Assembly: GCA_003427395.1 (NCBI GenBank)
Contig: BFEA01000473.1
Location: 266,915 to 315,286 of the forward strand
Direction of reading: 5' to 3'
Length of the DNA: 48,372 bases
Source: Chara braunii
Lineage: Eukaryota; Streptophyta; Charophyceae; Charales; Characeae
The notes under the pieces are model-generated. The model was not told where the DNA came from. It saw only the letters and a program-made list of their open reading frames with translations, and ran no database searches. A program made the position numbers and the translations under genes. Positions 40,970-48,372 of this stretch are shown in pieces (positions within the stretch are counted from its first letter, which is position 1; every line of letters begins with the position of its first letter).

Positions 40970-42319
40970 TCTCCCTTGTCTTTTTTTTGCGCCTTGTGTG
41001 CGCCGATTTCTTTGGTCGTGGGCCTCCACTCCGAGACTCCCGTAGGTGGCCCCCTTGTTGGGCCCTTATTCTCTAGCTTCCCATGGCCTCCAGACCGTCC
41101 ATCTCCCGACTCCCTCGTTCCTTTGTCGCTGTCATGCCGCGTTTACTGGTTCAAAGGTCTTTTGGCCTTAGTCTTGTTGCCCTCCCAACCTCATGCTACG
41201 TCCTATATGCCCCTGTTCCTGTGCTTATTCTCGCGTCGTCGCTAGTTCTCTTCTCCGGTGGTTCTCACCCCAGGGCATCACTCCCTCTTGTGGCCTACTC
41301 CTTTGTCTTTTCTCTCTCTTTCCTTCTTACTCCAGATTTCTCTGTCGTGCACAATTTGTCGATATTCAGTCTCTCGAGTGATGGGAAGTTATTCGGGACC
41401 CACCAGTCCAAACAGCTGAAAAACGGGAGACGATGAATCTGGACACGGGATTGAGTCATATACACTGGAATAAGGTGAAAATAAAAATAAAAACACAATA
41501 AAGTGTCTTTCTAAGCTTAGTGAAAAATTTTACTTTTTGTTTCGGCACATACCTCACCTTTGCTCTATTGGAAGATTCGTTCTTAATACCTATACTTAGA
41601 GGAGGATCGTAACGCTGCTAGACTTCACGTTTTAGCTCGTGATCCCTGTCCGAGGGCGGACCTCCATTCGTGTTAATTGTTGTGCCCATCCTACTCCATG
41701 TGTATTCGGAGTCTAACCGTCATCGGGAATGGACCATTCTGCTGAGCCCGGATCTACTGATTAGTCAAAGTCGAAGGTCAAGAAGAGGGACAAAGACAGA
41801 GTGGGAGGACAGGGGATCGATACACTCACATGGTCGAAAATCCACAGAAGCAGCATGAAAAGACATCATGTATCTCTCCATTCTTCAGTAGGAGTTTCAT
41901 TTTCGATTTGCACGTTTGGTAAGCAGTGTAGCGACCCCTGACTGTGTCTAGTGGGGTTGACCCTATGGTCGCGGCAGCCCTGGAATTCGATTGTCAAACT
42001 TACCCCCACTATCATCGCTCCCCATTTGTAGTAGCGGTTGGGTTTCCTTTTTACAGTCGTAGTTCTTGTTTTGTCAAATCTCCACCTACATAAAGTTGCG
42101 GCCATTGCGTATTCGTGTTTGCAACCATTTGCCTATTCAGATCCAAGCTGTCGTTTTGTTGCTTGAGGTTGTAGCCGCACAAGGGTGGAACTGCGTGCTA
42201 CTAAACTTTCAGGCAATTGTGACTGCTGACTTTTAGTTACTACGGTCGAGGGGAAGTGTTGTGGCGAGTAAGATAAGTATCTTTTGCTGGCCTGCTGGGG
42301 CTAAAAAAAGATGGTGAAC
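40970..42319. other. Stretch without a recognisable gene
   Basis: The plus strand is C/T-rich to about 41,400, giving long but featureless ORFs, then mixed. A minus ORF at 41,866-42,105 has no domain I recognise. The right end abuts the breakpoint of element B. Confidence 0.5.
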
Positions 42320-42329
42320 TGAAACTGAT

Positions 42330-42785
42330 CTAATCGCAATGTGATGGTAACCGGACTTTTAATCTATATTTGTATTTACATCTTTGCACCATATCCAAAA
42401 GGTCGTTGATGCGTGGTAGAGGCTTTGCGTTTTTAACGATGATGGCATTGAGGCCTCCATAATCAATGCACATCCTCATTGCACCCCCCTTCTTCGAGAT
42501 AAATAGAACTGGTGAGCCCAAGGGAGAGGTACAAGGCCGAATCCAACCCTTCTTTGTAAGCTCTTTCAGTTGCGGACGAAGCTCGTCCACCTCGGTCGGA
42601 GCGACCCTATAGATTCTCCCTTTTGGTGTCTCACTACTTGGGATGATTTCTATGGTATGAACAACCTCCCTGTCTACGACTCTTGAAGGCTCCTCGAACA
42701 GATCACGGTACTTAGCAATGACAACTTCTATCTTTGGGGGTGATTTAACGACCTCCCCTTTCTTAGAGACAAAAACTAAGCACAT
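42330..42785 (-). pseudogene. pol: Element B reverse transcriptase, N-terminal fragment
   Basis: The 151 residues correspond to residues about 223-375 of element A's pol ORF: 'IAKYRDLFEEPSRVVDREVV', 'PKGRIYRVAPTEVDELRPQL' and 'MRMCIDYGGLNAI'. Near the end the frame is lost, so the 'KIDLKSGYHQ' block is garbled. The YLDD catalytic motif would have been further on and is absent. Confidence 0.9.
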
Positions 42786-42861
42786 ACCCTCCTCTCAGTT
42801 TTGTTTGTAGTAATTGTAGAATGCCAATGCGCACATGTCTATCAGACTGCTAGCCTTATTC

Positions 42862-43230
42862 TCACTTTCGGTAGTACATGCCTAAGCACCTTTCGGTCCT
42901 AGTCGAATGGGGCTTTGCAACCTCGAGGTGGTACATACCTAACAGCATGTCAAATGGGAAGTCGTCGCTAACTAGGAACAAAATCTTATGATTTAATTCC
43001 CCACCTCCATAGTAGAAGGTGCAGACTATGCCCCCGACGTAATCATTCACAACCATGCGGTCCTTGTTGGCTAGGGTAGATGCTACAAATCTACACAAGC
43101 GCCGCACCCGGTCCCCCTGGGCGCAGCCTCTCAACGCAGTCACGACTTATGAAGTTTCGCACGCAGCCAATGTCTACAAAGGCACCAAACTTGCGGCCAC
43201 CTACATCGACTTCCACAATGAAATGCTCCC
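42862..43230 (-). pseudogene. pro: Element B protease fragment
   Basis: The ORF 42,862-43,143 matches element A pol residues about 95-170 ('ASTLANKDRMVVNDYV', 'LNHKILFLVSDDFPFDMLLG'). Just upstream, in another frame, the active-site strand reads 'AFVDIGCVRNFIS', again with DIG (D at 43,172-43,174, I at 43,169-43,171) as in element A. A frameshift separates the two parts. The 'DMLLGMY' motif is the second conserved retropepsin signature. Confidence 0.85.
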
Positions 43231-43537
43231 CTCTAGGACCTCAGGACAATGCCAACCAAGCCTCACGAGGGTCCTTTGCAAAGCACTCTGTTTCTAAGTC
43301 TTCTACAGCTTCAGATCCATCCAACGAATAAAGTGTCGTTTGGTTAGGATGTGCCTACGGGTTGATAAGTGAGGCAATAGCTTTGACCAACTCTTGAAGT
43401 GGTGAGGGTACATCAACCACTTCAGCATGAGTAGAAACAACTATAACTTCTACTGGTCGGATGTTTTTCCTTGGTTGGTGCTCGCAGAAGCACCACCTTT
43501 GGGCGAACTCTTTTGAGAGCCCTTGATGTTCTTGCAC

Positions 43538-45086
43538 TTAAAACTGTTGATGACCATACTCACCATAGTTTATGCAAACTCCACACGAATATTGGTCCCT
43601 CCACACATTCTGATCCACGCCCTCCCTCACCCAAGTCGGAGTCTTGTTTGAGTTTTGGGCCTGCTCCTGACTCCTTGGCTGACCGCCCTTGGTGCGACCA
43701 ACTGTCTTTCCTTTGGTTATGGTGGCGAGGTTGCCACCCTCACCACTCTCCTCGACACCCATCTTTGTTTCCTCCACAAGATCAGAGAAAGCATTTATCT
43801 CGGTTTGATTCCCATCTGAATCAGCCATCATCAACCGACTACCCTTCTTGGGCTTCTTCTTTCTCCCATCTGTAGCAAGTTGTTGTGCTCCTCCTAGCTT
43901 AGCCTCTAAATCTAGGGCCTTCTCGCTGAAGGATTCAAGGGTGTGATAATCAATGCTTGCCTCGCTGACCATCAAGTTCTTGATGTATGTGGGAAGGTAT
44001 CTCAGATACATGGTCAACAAGACTTGTGGTTCATAGCGGATTCCCGGAATAACTATGAGTTTCTCCATGGCGGCAGTGAGCTCACGCGTGGACTTGTACC
44101 TTTTGGTATCAAGTCGGACCAACACATCACTGGCCTGGTGGGCCTGCTAAGGGTTGTGCCATTGCATTTCTACCAATGCCATGAAATTCTCCAATGTGTG
44201 GGTCTTTGCCCAATAATTCACTCCGGCCAAATCCCTTGGATGCCACTATTCCATCTAGCCATCTCGCTGCCGATCCCTCAAGATATGAGGCGATAGTGAT
44301 CACTTCTTCTTCTAGCAATGTCCCTTTTGCCCTAGCCCAAACTGGAACCATCCTCAACCATGTGTAAAGTGCCTCGACCTTCTTATCCCCTGAGAAAGAC
44401 GAGGATGGTTTCAGTGGTGTCTTGTGGTACCAAGGATGCTGTAGTTCAATTTGTGGAACTGGCTGCTGTCCCGTAGCAGCAGCAGCTGGACCTGAAGATG
44501 AAGCAGCAGCAGTATGTGCTGCTGCTACTGACTTACCACTTGGTGGTGTACCAAATTGAGTGCCAAATGGGCCTATAGTCGTCGGTGTTACTACTAGCAA
44601 TGGAAATGTTGCCTGAGGTTGGACACTGGGCCCACCAGCTAAGGAGGGATATGGGCCTCCTCTTATCTGCATGGCGTTCAGTATCTGGTCAAGGGTAACA
44701 TGGATTGCATCCAGTTTGCTGTCCATGCAAGCATACACGCTCAGCATACCCGCCTTGGCGATTTCACTAGTGTTGTCAAGGGTCGAGTCATCTAACCCTG
44801 CTATTGCAGCCTTGTTTGCCCTTCTGCTCTCTACTCTGGCTTTCCTATTTCTGATCTTAGTTTCTCTTTCCGTAGCTTCATTAAGTTCCTTCTCTAGCTG
44901 TAAGTGGATTAACTCCACTTGCTGGAGTTCTATCGCCTCTCTAGTGCGTGGAGGTGGCGAGTTGTGGTGGGAGCCCGCCATCTGACTTATGGAAGGTCCT
45001 GCACTCATCCCGCTGGATGAGTTGGAGGAACTAGCAAAGGTTCCTGATCTCTACTGACCTTGAGAGGTCGCTGCAGATGTAGCCAT
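43538..45086 (-). pseudogene. gag: Element B gag
   Basis: From an ATG at 45,086 the frame meets TAG at 45,051-45,053, then continues through 'MAGSHHNSPPPRTREAIELQ', a coiled-coil-like helix, an Ala/Ser/Pro linker and capsid motifs ('WLRMVPVWARAKG', 'YLEGSAARWLDG') to about 44,240. There a frameshift moves the reading to the ORF 43,538-44,125 ('LVRLDTKRYKSTRELTAAME'). The zinc knuckle CINYGEYGH has Tyr for the second Cys, and a one-base insertion in a T-run (near 43,541) puts its last Cys out of frame. Domain order is the same as in element A's gag. Confidence 0.88.
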
Positions 45087-46542
45087 CGCTACTGCGCTAG
45101 CTATTGCTATCGCTAACACTTGTTCTGCAGCTGCTGCTGCCTCCCTAGCAGTCTGCAAATGTCAGGCACTTGCTTCGACCCAGAACCTTCTCTCGTCCCT
45201 TCGTAGCAAAACCTGAAACACTACCGGAATTCCTCGTGTATCCTGCCGTATTTGCCTCCTATCGCCAGCTGTCCCTTCACCACTATTTGTACCGCCCATC
45301 AGCTCAGCAGATCATTGTCTGCACTAGTGCCCTCTCTGGAGCCTACCACAGCATATGTCTGACCGAGTTGAAAAATACTTAAAAATAAATAAATTAACCT
45401 ACGGCAAGTCACTCAAGCTACACAGACTAAACAATTAATTTACTCCTACTGTGATTAGTCCTCCTACAACAGCATCACACAAAACTGCCAATGGTAGACT
45501 ACTACGGTTCTAAACTAATGTCGTTTGTCAGGTGTTAGCAGTTTGTCACACCGCAACTAATCAAAATAAAAATAGATAAAGTGCACGAGGTAATGGAGAT
45601 AATTGTGTTTGTGTACGAGCACCAATTGGAACCTAGCCTTCCCCTGTATCCAACGAGCCTGACTTGCATCATCAAGCAACAGTGTTTAACGTGTGCACAA
45701 CGGCCCACCCCTGGCTAGGAACCCGCTTATGACCAGTACTGCCTGTTGTTTATCCTCGCGTACAACGAGCCTTACATCTGACTGATTTGGCTGATCAAGA
45801 GGCAATTTAAGGACAGCCCCCAAGGTCCTTAGGAATTATTTAACATCGCAGACAGGACGACGATCATAGCCAGCATTCAAATCAGATCCCGCCATAAATA
45901 ATTTATAGACCGTCTGGTAGACGTCTTCCATAGAACTGGTCAGTCCACGTTCCCTCTATAGCGCAGCAAAAGCTTAAAAGACACAGCAGCAAAGCATGCG
46001 TGCTCTACTCCTATGGTTTGGCATGGTGACAGTGACCCGTGCTTCAACCAGGGCCCTTCAGAGGCACCGCCCTCTCCTTCCAGATGCGCCACCAGAAAGA
46101 ATGTTGACTATCAAGGTAGAGCGCTCATGGATCCTGAACCAGAAGAGGACACTCAAGTTGAACTCAGTTCCTCACAGTAAGAAGATATTGAGATGGGAAG
46201 ATAAGGTAAGGGAACAATGTACCTGAAAATAGCTGCCCCACCCACAGATTTCTCACCAACAATGGGAAGATAAGGTAAGGGAACAATGACCGGTCGTAGC
46301 CTCAGTACCACCCACAACGCAATGCAATGATACCTCAGCCAAAATGCATGGTAGCATACTCTCATCATCCCACATACACCTGCTGTCGCCACAGCTCCCA
46401 CGTTGTCGCCATAACCTTCCTACCAGCCTCCCCTCTACCCAGGAGTGGCAAATCATGCCAGCGCCAATGTATCCTCACTGCGTAGAAGCTTCGTCAGCGT
46501 ACCAAGTAACAATGTCGCATGCACCGGTAATGGGATCTCGAA
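45087..46542 (-). other. Element B leader between PBS and gag
   Basis: Long non-coding leader colinear with that of element A. It carries its own short duplication: a 26-base segment at 46,194-46,219 recurs exactly at 46,263-46,288. No ORF with a domain is present. Confidence 0.65.
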
Positions 46543-46557
46543 CCAGCTCCAATACCA
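46543..46557 (-). other. Element B primer binding site
   Basis: In minus orientation TGGTATTGGAGCTGG follows the LTR end after three bases. It resembles the complement of the initiator tRNA-Met 3' end (TGGTATCAGAGC), with two differences over the first 12 bases. Confidence 0.8.
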
Positions 46558-46560
46558 AAT

Positions 46561-47683
46561 TGCAAGGAATATGAGCGAGAGCGACAGGCAGAAATCCAAG
46601 TTGCAAAATCACGAAGAAGCTTAGATAGTCATGAACCAAGCAGAGAGTGCAATGCACCAAGATACCGTCCAAATACGAGCAATACAACGAACTCGGGTGT
46701 CAATGTCGCCACTCTCTGGTCACACCAACATTGTATCTAATGTCTCACTTAATGTCTGGCGCCCAACGCCTATCCTATCCTACTCAGCCTATCTAGCCTA
46801 TCTACGTTCTTGCAACTGGATCACTCTCAAGTTGAAGACCATGAAGGTGAACCATTGCCAACCACCAGCATACACCAGGTAAGTTCTCTCTCCTCACCTC
46901 GCCAACCCTAGTTGTCCCACAGCATGCGCCTGGTACCTGAAGACCACCTTCTCCATCACCTGCCTTGCGCCCCTGCAGCCTGGCTATGGCCGTTGTGCGC
47001 CCGCTGCCCTTGCAGCGCTCCTCACCTCTGTGCCCATGCGCGCATCCGACCAGCAGCACCCATCCAGACACTTGATCAGCAACGCAGCAGCGTGTCCGCA
47101 TTGCCTGCCTAGGCCAGCATGCCACTGCCAGGGGCTCACACTTTCCTTTATGGAAAGCACTGCTGGCTGTCCTGGCCAGGAATGTGGGGGGCCCAGTAGC
47201 TTCAGCTGGGCCCCAAGTGTCTGCGCCCAGGCCCAGTTTCCGAAACTGGACTAGGCCTCGTGCAGTTAGGCACGCTCAGGCAGCCACCCAGCCTCCAAGT
47301 GTCTGCAGCATTCTCATTGGCTTGCGGCACATGTGTGGCGACACTGCTGCTTCCTCATTGGCCCGCAACCAGTCAGTAACGTGTCGGCCTCACACAGCGT
47401 GTGCCCAGGGCGCAACCGCCTGAGCCCTGGGCTTAACTGTACAGAGCAGCCCTTTACTTTTCGAACCCTTTACTTTTGGAAAGAGCCTGGAGGCTGACGC
47501 TGTGTTGTAATCCACTGGCGTGCTGCAACTGTGTGAGTACCCACATATGGAAAAATTGTCCAGAGCTGCCCCACGTGGATATTCAGGCCCGCCTTCACTT
47601 AGAGCGGGCACAGGGCTTGCTGGGGGCCACAGCCCAGAACACTTGTATGTTTGATAAGGGCTCTGCGAGGCTCATTCCTCGCA
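46561..47683 (-). repeat. Element B 5' LTR (about 1,123 bp)
   Basis: Bounded by the same termini as element A's LTRs: in element orientation TGCGAGGAATGAG...ATTCCTTGCA, versus TGTGAGGAATGAG...GTTCCTTGCA. Internal similarity to the element A LTR is patchy, strongest at both ends. The segment corresponding to element A's 130-bp indel is present. No second LTR occurs in the window. Confidence 0.85.
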
Positions 47684-48334
47684 TATCTTTTTTTTTTCTA
47701 ACATTCGATTATTGTATGTTGGGAAGCCCAAAAAACACAAACCGTTGGGATCCGTTGCGTCCGGCGGGCAGACTCTCATGAGGGCAGACTCTCACGGATC
47801 CTATCCCTTGAGCAGCATTGGCCGCAGGGGGAAGTCCATGACGCGCTGCGCGCCGGATTTGGGTTGAAGTTTTGACGAATTTGGGTTGAAGTTTTGACGA
47901 GGAGCGGCCGATGAAGGGGATCGAGGGTGCGGGAGTGTGCAGAGGGGCACGCGTACCGAAATGATCACAGCGCGCCACCAAACGTGGGTGCGTGCCCCAG
48001 GGGCGGGGCACACAGGCGGCGTTCATGTGGATGAACATGTCGGAGGTGAGCCATCCAACAAACGGCCGGCCTTTTTTTCCTTCTTGTTTTTGCCCTTTTT
48101 TTGCTTTTTTTTTTTGTTTCTCAAGTGTCGTTTCTGCCTTTCTATCATTTTCCGCCTTCTTTTCTTTTGTCTTTGTTTCTGCCTTTTTATCATAGTTGCG
48201 GCACACCAGTGCGCAGTGCGGGGCGGGGCGGTGCTGCGCTGTGCGCTGGAATGACAGCGTGCACACTGTGCGCCGTGCGCTGTGCGGTCCTCTGTGCGCG
48301 GTGTGCGCGCTGAGGGAGGTGCGCCCTGTGCGCC

Positions 48335-48372
<38 letters not shown>
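47684..48372. other. Low-complexity end of window
   Basis: No gene. A 21- to 22-bp tandem duplication occupies 47,858-47,900 and a 13-bp direct repeat lies near 47,767-47,795. Bases 48,070-48,195 are T-rich with repeated 'tctgcctttctatca'-like words. Bases 48,210-48,330 are GTGCGC-rich, and the window ends with about 34 A (48,339-48,372). Confidence 0.7.

Larger units (their letters stand above)
42320..47683 (-). mobile_element. Element B: 3'-truncated relative of element A
   Basis: A minus-strand Ty3/Gypsy element with 5' LTR, PBS, long leader, gag, protease and the N-terminal part of RT. Homology to element A ends near 42,320, within RT just after the 'DLKSGYHQI' equivalent. The remainder of RT, RNase H, integrase and the 3' LTR are missing. 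Gag and pol are broken by several frameshifts. LTR and protein divergence from element A shows they are different subfamilies or old relatives. Confidence 0.9.

Overview
The window looks like repeat-dominated, intergenic nuclear DNA of a green-lineage eukaryote. I recognise no host gene, no rRNA or tRNA gene, no CRISPR array and no bacterial-type operon. The evidence is Ty3/Gypsy retrotransposons (one a chromovirus primed by initiator tRNA-Met), long dinucleotide microsatellites, an assembly gap of Ns and abundant tandem duplications. My best guess, from remembered character of these polyproteins and not from any search, is a charophyte alga such as Chara.

Layout. 1-5.1 kb: microsatellites, then non-coding DNA with an AT-rich tandem repeat, a repeat family sharing a 'TTTCGGCAGCGCTTCCC'-like core, a series of seven small hairpins that keep the same loop while their outer stems change, and a 310-bp tandem duplication. 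5.4-8.9 kb (minus strand): broken ORFs built from two protein modules that I do not recognise, called here module A and module B. 9-11.3 kb: eroded sequence, a 20-bp perfect hairpin, a (GT)n tract, a 513-bp gap and a (GA)n tract. 11,344-20,157: element A, a full-length but dead Ty3/Gypsy chromovirus on the minus strand with both LTRs, PBS, PPT, gag, a candidate GGGAAAC frameshift site and pol. 20.2-26.3 kb: non-coding, with four ~75-bp repeats and a 594-bp tandem duplication. 26.35-35 kb: element C (minus), a different Ty3/Gypsy-like element with gag, protease, RT, RNase H and integrase, and upstream of gag a second array of the A/B module proteins. 35-42.3 kb: non-coding, including a ~1.4-kb divergent tandem duplication rich in hairpins whose stems change together. 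42.3-47.7 kb: element B (minus), a relative of element A that has lost its 3' half. 47.7-48.4 kb: low-complexity sequence ending in poly(A).

How the parts relate. All three retroelements lie on the minus strand. In A and B gag and pol are in different frames, and where the junction can be read in A the shift is -1. In C the A/B module ORFs precede gag on the same strand, which suggests they are element cargo; the same modules at 5.4-8.9 kb have no gag-pol next to them. Every element carries in-frame stops or frameshifts, so nothing here is likely to be mobile today. The most novel-looking items are the A/B module family and the two sets of hairpins whose stems vary in compensating fashion.
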